From positions 1 to 40,837 of the forward strand of contig JAFRVZ010000073.1 of NCBI GenBank assembly GCA_017438265.1: a DNA stretch of 40,837 bases. Reading direction: 5' to 3'. Position numbers and translations under genes: made by a program. The stretch comes from Bacteroidales bacterium. Lineage in GTDB: Bacteria; Bacteroidota; Bacteroidia; Bacteroidales; UBA932. Every line of letters begins with the position of its first letter. The first letter of the stretch is position 1. A model generated the notes under the pieces. It was given only the letters and a program-made list of their open reading frames with translations. It was not told the origin of the DNA and ran no database searches. This document shows, piece after piece, positions 1-7,865 of the stretch.

Positions 1-33
1 ATATTATGTTTAAATTGTGTTACAACAAAAAAG

Positions 34-105
<72 letters not shown>

Positions 106-114
106 TGATTCAGG

Positions 115-186
115 AGCGGGGTAGGAGAATCGAACTCCCATTTCCAGCTTGGAAGGCTGGCATAATAGCCATTATACGAACCCCGC
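115..186 (-). tRNA. tRNA-Gly (anticodon UCC)
   Basis: On the minus strand the acceptor stem is GCGGGGT/ACCCCGC. The anticodon stem CCAGC/GCTGG encloses loop CTTCCAA, giving anticodon TCC. The T-arm contains TTCGATT. It sits 9 bases from tRNA-Thr(GGU) and 26 bases from tRNA-Tyr, so all are probably processed from one transcript. Confidence 0.96.
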
Positions 187-212
187 ATTTGCGGAAATTA
201 CCCGCCACTGTG

Positions 213-295
213 TGGGAGGAGAGCGATTCGAACGCCCGAAGGAATGATCCAGCAGATTTACAGTCTGCCCCAGTTGGCCACTTTGGTATCCTCCC
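213..295 (-). tRNA. tRNA-Tyr (anticodon GUA)
   Basis: At 83 bases it is longer than its neighbours because of a long class II variable arm, as expected for bacterial tRNA-Tyr. The acceptor stem is GGGAGGA/TCCTCCC and the anticodon stem-loop is CAGA-CTGTAAA-TCTG, with anticodon GTA. The discriminator is A. It is the second tRNA of the minus-strand cluster. Confidence 0.96.
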
Positions 296-331
296 AGATA
301 TCTTTTCCGGTAAAAACTCAGTTCCGGACCG

Positions 332-405
332 AGCCGGTAGAGGGAGTCGAACCCACGACCTCGAGATTACAAATCACGCGCTCTGGCCAACTGAGCTATA
401 CCGGC
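332..405 (-). tRNA. tRNA-Thr (anticodon UGU)
   Basis: First tRNA of the minus-strand cluster. The acceptor stem is GCCGGTA/TACCGGC, the D-arm GCTC/GAGC, and the anticodon loop TTTGTAA gives anticodon TGT. By my reading the anticodon stem (CGTGA/TCTCG) and the T stem (GTGGG/CCCTC) each hold one U-U opposition. The overall fold and identity still look normal. Confidence 0.93.
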
Positions 406-420
406 AATGTTGTCAATTTA

Positions 421-442
421 AGTCCCCTTCGCTTAGGGGACT
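421..442. repeat. Short perfect inverted repeat near the tRNA operon start
   Basis: AGTCCCC and GGGGACT form a 7-bp stem with an 8-base loop. It lies between the tRNA promoter's -7 box and tRNA-Thr(UGU), so the predicted start site falls inside it. It could be a weak end for dxs transcripts or a processing signal. No U-tract follows on the minus strand, so I do not call it a terminator. Confidence 0.45.
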
Positions 443-443
443 G

Positions 444-474
444 CAAAGATAGAGATTCTTTCGAACAATCCAAA
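444..474 (-). promoter_or_regulatory. Bacteroidota-type promoter of the tRNA operon
   Basis: On the minus strand TTTG (471-474) is followed after 19 bases by TATCTTTG (444-451). This matches the Bacteroidota consensus TTTG-N19/21-TAnnTTTG. Transcription would begin near 440 and run through all four tRNAs. The -33 box begins only 7 bases past the dxs stop codon, so it is squeezed into the whole gap after that gene. Confidence 0.75.
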
Positions 475-480
475 ACTTTT

Positions 481-2376
481 TCAATCTTTTTGGGAAAGTT
501 CGCGTAACCGGTCAAGAATCCCTTCCGCCGTGAGTCCGAACGCTTCCCGCTGCTCCCGCTGCGAGGCGTGGGCGACGAAACGGTCGGGGATGCCGATGCC
601 TTCCACCCGGATCCCCGGATGGCGCGAGGCCATGTATTCCGCGACCTCGCCCATCAGCCCGCCCTTCAACGCGCCGTCCTCCACGGTCAGCACCGTATCT
701 GCTTCTGCCGCAACGGTTTCCAGCAGTTCCAGGTCCATCGGTTTCAGGAAGCGCACATCGTACACGGAGGGCGCCTTCCTGCCTTCGGCTTCGAACTTGC
801 GCGCCGCTTCCTCCGCCCGGTAGGCGAAAGGCCCCAGCGCGAGCACCGCGAGGCGCGAATGACCCTCCACCAGGCGCTCTCCCCGGCCGGCGGGGTAGTC
901 CCGCACGGGCTTGTCCGCCCAGGCGACGCCTTCCCCGAGGCCGCGGGGATACCTTATAATATAAGGGCCCTCGGCGCTGCGGAGCGCGGCATGCATCGCG
1001 CACTTGAGTTCATACTCGTCGCGCGGGGCGACGAGCGTGCAGTTCGGGATGCTGCGGAAGGCGGCGAGGTCGAAAGCGCCCTGGTGGGTCGCGCCGTCCT
1101 CGCCGACGAGCCCGGCGCGGTCCAGGCACAGGACCACCGGCAGGCGCTGGAGCGCGACGTCGTGGACGAGCTGGTCGTAGGCGCGCTGGCTGAAGGCGGA
1201 GTAGATGTTGCAGAAGGGGCGGATGCCGGCGGCGGCGAGGCCGGCGGCGAAGGTGACGGCGTGCTCCTCCTCGATGCCGACGTCGAAGAAGCGCTCCGGC
1301 ATCGCCGCGGCGAGGCGGTTCATCCCGCAGCCGCTGGCCATCGCCGGGGTGATGCCGACGACGCGCGCATCGGCGCGGGCGAGTTCGAGGAGGACCTCCC
1401 CGAAGACGTCCTGGTAGCGGTCACGGCCGTAGGACGTGACTTTCCGCTGCCCGGTCTCGGGGTCGAAGCGCCCCGGGGCGTGCCAGGTCGTCGGGTCCGC
1501 CTCCGCGGCCGCGTAGCCGTGGCCCTTGGTCGTGAGGCAGTGGAGCACGCGCGGGCCCTTGAGCCCGCGGATGCGGCGCAGCGCATCGACGACTTCGCCG
1601 ATGTCGTTCCCGTCGATGGGCCCGAAATAGCGGAAGCCGAGGGATTCGAAGAGGTCGCCGCCGCTGCGGCCGACAATCCAGGATTTGGTCGTGCGGATCC
1701 AGCGCTGGAAGAAGTTGCGGGTCCGGCTTTCGCCGAGGGTCCGCCAGACCTTGTCCTTGACGCGGTTGTAGAAGGGGCTGGTCGTCAGGCTCAGGAGGTG
1801 GTTGTGGAGGCCGCCGAGGTTCTTGTCGATCGACTGGTTGTTGTCGTTGATCAGGACGAGGAGGTCGGCGCTGCCGCCGCCGGCGTTGTTCAGGCCCTCG
1901 AAGGCCAGGCCGCCGGTCAGGGCGCCGTCGCCGATCACGGCGACGGTCTTCTCGCCGCTCCCGCGCAGGCGGGCGGCTTCCGCCAGACCGAGGGCCGCCG
2001 AGACCGAAGTCGAGGCGTGGCCGACGCCGAACGCGTCGTAGGGGCTCTCGGAGCGGACGGGGAAGCCGCTGATGCCGTCTTTGGTCCGGTTGGTCCGGAA
2101 GGCCTCGCGGCGGCCGGTCAGGATCTTATGGGCATAGGCCTGGTGGCCGACGTCGAAGACGATCTTGTCGGCGGGCGTGTCGTAGACGTAATGGAGGGCC
2201 GTGATGATTTCCACGGCGCCGAGGCTCGATGCGAGGTGGCCGGGGTTTTCCGCGCAGCAGCGGACCATGTAATCCCGGACCTCGGCGCAGAGCACCTCCA
2301 GGTCCGCCACGGCGAGGCCCTTGAGGTCGGCGGGGCTGTCGATCCCGTCCAAAAACCGGTATTTGCGTTCTTCCAT
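481..2376 (-). CDS. dxs: 1-deoxy-D-xylulose-5-phosphate synthase
   Basis: Cytosolic thiamine-diphosphate enzyme that condenses pyruvate and glyceraldehyde 3-phosphate to DXP, the first step of the MEP isoprenoid route and a source of thiamine and pyridoxal precursors. The 631 residues match the family length. Visible motifs are the N-terminal VGHQ (His78), the ThDP-binding GDGALTGG (149-156) with NDNN (177-180), the transketolase pyrimidine-domain EEHAVTFAAG near residue 370, and DRAGLVGEDGATHQG. The usual GIAEQHAVT reads GIEEEHAVT here. A C-terminal transketolase domain completes the protein. It stands alone, divergent from the transporter pair, and ends just before the tRNA promoter. The start gives the expected N-terminus and no nearer ATG is better. 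Confidence 0.96.
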   Translation of the reverse strand: MEERKYRFLDGIDSPADLKGLAVADLEVLCAEVRDYMVRCCAENPGHLASSLGAVEIITALHYVYDTPADKIVFDVGHQAYAHKILTGRREAFRTNRTKDGISGFPVRSESPYDAFGVGHASTSVSAALGLAEAARLRGSGEKTVAVIGDGALTGGLAFEGLNNAGGGSADLLVLINDNNQSIDKNLGGLHNHLLSLTTSPFYNRVKDKVWRTLGESRTRNFFQRWIRTTKSWIVGRSGGDLFESLGFRYFGPIDGNDIGEVVDALRRIRGLKGPRVLHCLTTKGHGYAAAEADPTTWHAPGRFDPETGQRKVTSYGRDRYQDVFGEVLLELARADARVVGITPAMASGCGMNRLAAAMPERFFDVGIEEEHAVTFAAGLAAAGIRPFCNIYSAFSQRAYDQLVHDVALQRLPVVLCLDRAGLVGEDGATHQGAFDLAAFRSIPNCTLVAPRDEYELKCAMHAALRSAEGPYIIRYPRGLGEGVAWADKPVRDYPAGRGERLVEGHSRLAVLALGPFAYRAEEAARKFEAEGRKAPSVYDVRFLKPMDLELLETVAAEADTVLTVEDGALKGGLMGEVAEYMASRHPGIRVEGIGIPDRFVAHASQREQREAFGLTAEGILDRLRELSQKD

Positions 2377-2385
2377 AAGGGAGGG

Positions 2386-2416
2386 CTAAGGTACGATTTT
2401 CTCGCAACATTTGAAA
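2386..2416 (-). promoter_or_regulatory. Possible dxs promoter
   Basis: On the minus strand TTTC (2413-2416), 19 bases, then TACCTTAG (2386-2393) resembles TTTG-N19-TAnnTTTG with one mismatch in each box. The implied leader is short, about 5 bases before the dxs ATG at 2376. The match is imperfect, so this is tentative. Confidence 0.3.
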
Positions 2417-2427
2417 AAAACTCGTAA

Positions 2428-2443
2428 CTTAGGCATTCCTAAG
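2428..2443. promoter_or_regulatory. 16-bp palindrome between divergent dxs and MFS genes
   Basis: CTTAGG and CCTAAG are perfect inverted 6-mers separated by CATT. It is the only symmetrical element in the 95-bp divergent gap and lies upstream of both genes, as an operator for the transporter pair might. No regulator gene is adjacent. Confidence 0.3.
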
Positions 2444-2471
2444 ACGGATTTAATACAGAAAAAGGAATCAT

Positions 2472-3845
2472 ATGGCAGAAAAGACACACAAATTGATGAA
2501 CGACAATCCGTTCCTGCGCTGGACCGTCCTGGCCCTCGTCGCGCTGACGATGTTCTTCGCGTATATGTTCGTGGACGTGATGTCCCCGCTCAAGTCCCTG
2601 GTGGAAAGCAGCCTGGGCTGGAACAGCGGCGTATTCGGCAAATATGCGGCCTCGGAGTATATCCTGAACGTCTTCGGCTTCCTGCTGATCGCCGGCGTGA
2701 TCCTCGACAAGCTGGGCGTCCGCTTCTCGGGCGTGCTGGCCGCGGGACTGATGGTGCTGGGAGCGCTGATCAAGTTCATCGGCATCAGCGAGTGGTTCCA
2801 GACGACCGCGTTCTGCGGCTGGCTCGGCAGCTGGTGGACGGAGATGCCCGCGAGCGCGAAGATGGCTTCGCTGGGCTTCATGATCTTCGGCTGCGGCTGT
2901 GAGATGGAAGGGACCAACGTGTCGAAAATCCTCGCGAAGTGGTTCAAGGGCAAGGAGATGGCGCTGGCGATGGGCCTCGAGATGGCGATTGCGCGCCTCG
3001 GCGTGTTCGGCGTGATGTGGATCGCGCCGCTGATCTCCGCGAAGTTCGGCGGCTCCGTGATCGCGCCGCTCGGCTTCTGCGGCGCGCTGCTCTGCGTCGG
3101 CCTGCTGAACTTCCTCGTCTTCGGCGTGATGGACCGCAAGTTCGACAGGGAACTGGTCGCGGAAGGACTGGCGACGGACGAGAAGTCGCCGGAGGACGAG
3201 TTCCATGTCTCCGACCTCGGGGCGATCTTCAAGAGCAAGATGTTCTGGATCGTGGCCCTGCTCTGCGTGCTGTACTACAGCGCGATCTTCCCGTTCCAGC
3301 GCTATGCGCCGAACTTCCTGGAGGAGACGCTGGGGGTCGATGCGGCGACGGCTTCGCGCCTGTTCAGCTGCTTCCCGATCCTGGCGATGTGCCTGACGCC
3401 GTTCCTGGGCTTCTTCCTGGACCGCAAGGGCAAGGGCGCGTCGATGCTGATGATCGGTTCCGTGATCATGATCGCCTGCCACCTGTGCTTCGCGTTCCTG
3501 CTGCCGGCGTTCCCGTCGAAGTGGCTGGCCGTGACGCTGATCGTGATCCTGGGCGTCAGCTTCTCGCTGGTTCCCGCGGCGCTCTGGCCTTCCGTGCCGA
3601 AGATCATCGACGAGAAGGTCCTGGGCTCCGCCTACTGCCTGATCTTCTGGGTCCAGAACGTGGGCCTCTGCCTCGTGCCGATGCTGATCGGCGCCCTGCG
3701 GCAGTCGACCGGCGGCTATTTCGTGCCGATGCTCGTCTTCTCCTGCTTCGGCATCCTCGCCTTCATCTTCAGCATCTACCTCAAGCGCGAGGACGTGAAG
3801 AAGGGCTACGGACTCGAACTCCCCAACATCAGGAAAGATGAATAA
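2472..3845 (+). CDS. MFS transporter, MFSD1-like (first of a tandem pair)
   Basis: A 457-residue inner-membrane protein with about 12 hydrophobic helices. The stretch WFKGKEMALAMGLEMAIARLG (given here in parts: WFKGKE, AMGLEMAIARLG) closely resembles the cytoplasmic motif of MFSD1-type carriers, a branch whose animal members move dipeptides. That substrate is family knowledge and may not apply. The ATG is preceded by AAAAGGA at a workable distance. Its stop overlaps the start of the next gene by 8 bases, so the two are cotranscribed. Residues 1-20 are a polar cytoplasmic tail. No substrate clue comes from the neighbours, which are dxs and a kinase-like gene. Confidence 0.85.
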   Translation: MAEKTHKLMNDNPFLRWTVLALVALTMFFAYMFVDVMSPLKSLVESSLGWNSGVFGKYAASEYILNVFGFLLIAGVILDKLGVRFSGVLAAGLMVLGALIKFIGISEWFQTTAFCGWLGSWWTEMPASAKMASLGFMIFGCGCEMEGTNVSKILAKWFKGKEMALAMGLEMAIARLGVFGVMWIAPLISAKFGGSVIAPLGFCGALLCVGLLNFLVFGVMDRKFDRELVAEGLATDEKSPEDEFHVSDLGAIFKSKMFWIVALLCVLYYSAIFPFQRYAPNFLEETLGVDAATASRLFSCFPILAMCLTPFLGFFLDRKGKGASMLMIGSVIMIACHLCFAFLLPAFPSKWLAVTLIVILGVSFSLVPAALWPSVPKIIDEKVLGSAYCLIFWVQNVGLCLVPMLIGALRQSTGGYFVPMLVFSCFGILAFIFSIYLKREDVKKGYGLELPNIRKDE

Positions 3846-5178
3846 ACCGATATTGAAAAGTGCCGCCTGCTGGGCGGCACTCGCGTGCCTGGTCGTGCCC
3901 ATGTTCGCGTCGTACTTCTTCGACGACATGTTCTCGACCCTTTCCCAGATCTTCCAGCATCCGGAACTGCTCGACCTCGGCTGGGACAGCGCCGACTACG
4001 GCTTCTACGCCGGCGGCTATTCGTTCCTCTGCGTCTGCGGCGGACTTGTCGTCTGCGGCATCCTGCTCGATATCTTCGGCGTGCGCATCATCGGCTCGGT
4101 CTTCGTCGGCCTGATGGTGCTCGGCGCCGGCACGGTCTACGCCGCCATCAGCGCCGGCCTTGCGCCGCGGACCTCACTGCTGATCGCCTATGTCGGCTGC
4201 ATGCTGTTCGGCCTGGGCAGCGAGATCGCCGGCGTCGCCGTGACCCGGTCGATCGCGAAGTGGTTCAAGGGGCGCAACGTCGCGCTGGCGATGGGCCTGC
4301 AGCTCGCGATCGCGCGGCTCGGCACGGCGGCGGCCTTCGTACTCTCGCCCGTGCTCGTCCACGCCGCGGCCGACGGCCGCTACCCGCTCTCCGAGACCTC
4401 CCGGCCCGCGCTGGTCGGCCTCGGCCTGCTGATGGCCGGCGCGATCCTCTGGGCCGTCTTCGTCGCGATGGACGCGCGCTTCGACCGTGCGGCCGGCATC
4501 GCCCTGAAGCGCTCCGAGGTCAAGGAAGAGGACAAGTTCAAGTTCTCCGACCTGCTGAAGCTCTTCCGCAACCCGCGCTTCATCATGATTTCGCTCCTCT
4601 GCGTCTTCTTCTACTGCTGCATCATCTCCTTCAAGAAGTTTGGCACCGCGATCCTGATCCCGCGCTTCGGCATGGAGCTCGACACGGTCAAGTGGATGGT
4701 CACGATGATTCCGTTCTTCACCGTCATCTTCACCCCGCTCTTCGGCGCCCTGGTCGACAAGGCCGGCCACGCGACCCGCTGGATGATCGTCGGCGCCGCG
4801 CTGGTCCTTGTCGCCCACCTCGTGATCGCCTTCGCCCCCCAGGGCCAGGCTTTCTGGGGCTACGCCGGCATCGCGACCCTCGGCATCGGCTACTCCCTCG
4901 TCCCCTCGGCGATGTGGCCCTCCGTCCCGAAGATCGTCCCGGAGAAGAACCTCGGCACCGCCTACTCCCTGATCTACTGGATCCAGAACATGGGCATGCT
5001 GCTCGTCCCCATCTTCGTCGGCCGCATCTTCCAGGCCGCCCGCCCCGATGCCCCCGTCCGCGCTGAATATATCTTCATCGCCCTCGGCGTCACCGCCGTC
5101 GCCATCGCCCTGCTGCTCTTCCGCTCCTCCCGCCGCAACCCGTCGCTGGAGCTCGACGCCCCGAATAAAAAGAACTAG
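3838..5178 (+). CDS. MFS transporter, MFSD1-like (second of a tandem pair)
   Basis: A 446-residue paralogue of the upstream gene with the same layout and the matching motif WFKGRNVALAMGLQLAIARLG in split form (WFKGRN, MGLQLAIARLG). Both share C-terminal blocks such as PSVPKI followed by LGTAYSLIYWIQN here and LGSAYCLIFWVQN in the first copy. The ATG lies inside the end of the first gene (8-base overlap, ATGAATAA), indicating translational coupling. The two are diverged enough that they may form a heteromeric pair or carry different substrates. The gene ends 10 bases from a convergent kinase-like gene. Confidence 0.85.
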   Translation: MNKPILKSAACWAALACLVVPMFASYFFDDMFSTLSQIFQHPELLDLGWDSADYGFYAGGYSFLCVCGGLVVCGILLDIFGVRIIGSVFVGLMVLGAGTVYAAISAGLAPRTSLLIAYVGCMLFGLGSEIAGVAVTRSIAKWFKGRNVALAMGLQLAIARLGTAAAFVLSPVLVHAAADGRYPLSETSRPALVGLGLLMAGAILWAVFVAMDARFDRAAGIALKRSEVKEEDKFKFSDLLKLFRNPRFIMISLLCVFFYCCIISFKKFGTAILIPRFGMELDTVKWMVTMIPFFTVIFTPLFGALVDKAGHATRWMIVGAALVLVAHLVIAFAPQGQAFWGYAGIATLGIGYSLVPSAMWPSVPKIVPEKNLGTAYSLIYWIQNMGMLLVPIFVGRIFQAARPDAPVRAEYIFIALGVTAVAIALLLFRSSRRNPSLELDAPNKKN

Positions 5179-5212
5179 CGCCGCCGCATCATCTTACTCC
5201 GATGAGGCGGCG
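5179..5212. terminator. GC-rich hairpin between convergent genes
   Basis: CGCCGCC (5179-5185) pairs with GGCGGCG (5206-5212), extended by CATC/GATG across one mismatch, with a 10-base loop. It begins right after the MFS stop at 5178 and overlaps the last codons and stop of the minus-strand kinase-like gene. No U-tract is seen on either strand, so it may be a bidirectional block rather than a textbook intrinsic terminator. Confidence 0.4.
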
Positions 5213-6028
5213 GGCCGTGTCGTCTGACATGGGCTGGTGGAAGGTAATGTAGTACATGAAGGCGCTCTTGATGACCATATAGGGGAGGTAACCCTTGATG
5301 ACAGCGTCCAGCTCCTCCGGCGGGACGCCGTGGTAGGCGCCGGCGAAGATGCGCCAGTGCTGCTGCATCTGCGCCGGAGTCAGGTGGAAGAGCCGCTCCG
5401 TCCGCTCGGGGTCGGGTATCTGGGAAATCCGCCAGCACAGGCTCAGGTCCCATTCGGGCGCGCCGTAGGCGAACTGCCCGATGTCGATCCAGAGGTCCCG
5501 TTTCCCGTCGGTGATGATGTTGCCGATCTGCATGTCGCCGTGGAGGAAGGTTGGCGTGTCCGGAATCTCCTCCAGCAGGGGCAGGGCGAAGTCCTTCAGG
5601 ACGGCCGGCACCACGCCCTCGCGGGCATAGAACTCCTGCATCCGCGCCTTCATCGAAGGGACGCGGGAGACGTCGGCGGGCATGGCGTGGAGGGCCTTGC
5701 AGTCCCGGGCGAAGCGCAGCGAAATCTCCTCCAGCCTTTCCGGCTCCTGGGAGATGATGCGGCAGTAGGAGCGTTTCCCTTCGACAAGTTCGTATTCCGT
5801 CCCGACGCGCTCGCCGTCGGTAATCAGCCGGTACGGCCGCGGCGTCGGCACGCCTGCCTCGTATGCGGCCTGCGCCGCATGGAATTCCTTGATGGCGATT
5901 TCCGCATCAAACCCGGCGTTGAACAGTTTGGCGAGGCGCTTTTCCCGCTTATGGGTATAAGCCACCCCCTGTCCCCCTTCGCCGCTGTAGGTATAATCCT
6001 CCAGCTCAATCGTTTCGTACCGGCTCAT
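5189..6028 (-). CDS. Aminoglycoside-phosphotransferase-fold kinase
   Basis: A 279-residue protein with the kinase-like phosphotransferase fold. LHGDMQIGN (162-170) supplies the catalytic Asp165 and metal-binding Asn170, and IDIG (181-184) the second metal Asp. GEGGQGVAY near residue 17-24 looks like the nucleotide loop. Similar proteins of unknown substrate occur as paralogous families in Fibrobacter and Bacteroidota, so antibiotic resistance should not be assumed. The ATG at 6028 is chosen over one 29 codons upstream because GGAG precedes it and a clear promoter begins transcription near 6076, after the longer start. It is monocistronic. Confidence 0.8.
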   Translation of the reverse strand: MSRYETIELEDYTYSGEGGQGVAYTHKREKRLAKLFNAGFDAEIAIKEFHAAQAAYEAGVPTPRPYRLITDGERVGTEYELVEGKRSYCRIISQEPERLEEISLRFARDCKALHAMPADVSRVPSMKARMQEFYAREGVVPAVLKDFALPLLEEIPDTPTFLHGDMQIGNIITDGKRDLWIDIGQFAYGAPEWDLSLCWRISQIPDPERTERLFHLTPAQMQQHWRIFAGAYHGVPPEELDAVIKGYLPYMVIKSAFMYYITFHQPMSDDTARRLIGVR

Positions 6029-6079
6029 AACTCGCTCCGTCTTACCTGAATCATTTAAAAAACCTAAAATCCCTTCGCA

Positions 6080-6108
6080 CAAATATACGACTAAACCAGA
6101 ATAGACAA
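6080..6108 (-). promoter_or_regulatory. Promoter of the kinase-like gene
   Basis: On the minus strand TTG (6106-6108), 18 bases, then TATATTTG (6080-6087), a good Bacteroidota promoter match. Predicted start near 6076 leaves a leader of about 48 bases and fixes the downstream ATG at 6028 as the real start. Confidence 0.65.
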
Positions 6109-6114
6109 TACGCA

Positions 6115-6184
6115 AAAAGCAGAAAGAAATGTTTTTCTGAGTAGACGTTTTTTCGGCTATCTCAGGAAAACATTTCTTTCTGCT
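6115..6184. repeat. 69-bp dispersed palindromic element, copy 1 (also terminator-like)
   Basis: Positions 6115-6183 are identical to 20619-20687. The arms GCAGAAAGAAATG and CATTTCTTTCTGC extend inward, with one wobble and one bulge, to a stem of about 26 bp around a 12-base loop. On the minus strand it follows the esterase stop and ends in CTTTTT, so it would work as an intrinsic terminator for the aroE-GH3-ssb-esterase operon. Its exact duplication suggests a mobile or domesticated repeat rather than an ordinary terminator. Confidence 0.85.
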
Positions 6185-6200
6185 TCCTAACGTTTAAGGA

Positions 6201-7349
<1,149 letters not shown>

Positions 7350-7358
7350 TTAGTAATT

Positions 7359-7850
7359 CTAGAACGGAAGGTCGTCTTCCTGGCTGCCGTCCAGGTCGAG
7401 GCTGATGGGTTCCTGGGGGACCTGCGGGGCCTGCGGCGGGGCCGGCTGGGGCCGGTACTGCGGCGCGGGGGCCGGGGCGGGCGCGGCGTAGCCGCCGTCC
7501 TGCGCGCCGGGGTTGTCCGAGCGGCGGCCCAGAAGCTGGAGGTTGTCGACCATGATCTCCGTAGAGCGGCGCTTGCCTCCGGTCTGGTCCGTCCATTCGC
7601 GGGTACGGAGGCGGCCTTCGACGAAGACCTGGGTCCCTTTCTTCACGAAGCGCTCCACGACGTCGGCGGAGTTGCGCCAGGCGACGATGGTGTGCCATTC
7701 GGTGCTCTCCCGGTTCTCGCCGGAAGCGCGGTCCTTGTATCTTTCGGTCGTGGCAAGCCGGAACTGGGCCACCTTCGCGTTCCCTTCCAGGTAACGGATC
7801 TCCGGGTCCTGTCCGACATTGCCGATCAGCATTACTTTGTTGAGAGACAT
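7359..7850 (-). CDS. ssb: Single-stranded DNA-binding protein
   Basis: A 163-residue SSB. The OB fold occupies residues 1-110, opening MSLNKVMLIGNVGQDPEIRY and including STEWHTIVAW and KKGTQVFVEGRLRTREW. A Pro/Ala/Gln-rich linker leads to the acidic tip EDDLPF that recruits repair and replication partners. It coats ssDNA during replication, recombination and repair. It is placed, unusually, between a GH3 lipoprotein gene (15 bases upstream) and an esterase gene (30 bases downstream). Confidence 0.96.
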   Translation of the reverse strand: MSLNKVMLIGNVGQDPEIRYLEGNAKVAQFRLATTERYKDRASGENRESTEWHTIVAWRNSADVVERFVKKGTQVFVEGRLRTREWTDQTGGKRRSTEIMVDNLQLLGRRSDNPGAQDGGYAAPAPAPAPQYRPQPAPPQAPQVPQEPISLDLDGSQEDDLPF

Positions 7851-7865
7851 AGCAGTTGTGGGTTA

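Noticed and set aside
421..442. Hairpin considered as the dxs terminator
   Set aside because: No U-tract follows on the minus strand and the tRNA promoter start falls inside it; it is kept only as an inverted repeat.
568..2427. A 619-codon frame antisense to dxs, and similar ones at 7692-10085 and 26462-28924
   Set aside because: All mirror well-identified genes on the minus strand and have the composition of shadow frames.
5189..6028. Aminoglycoside resistance gene
   Set aside because: Only the kinase fold is shared; nothing nearby or in the motifs supports an antibiotic substrate.
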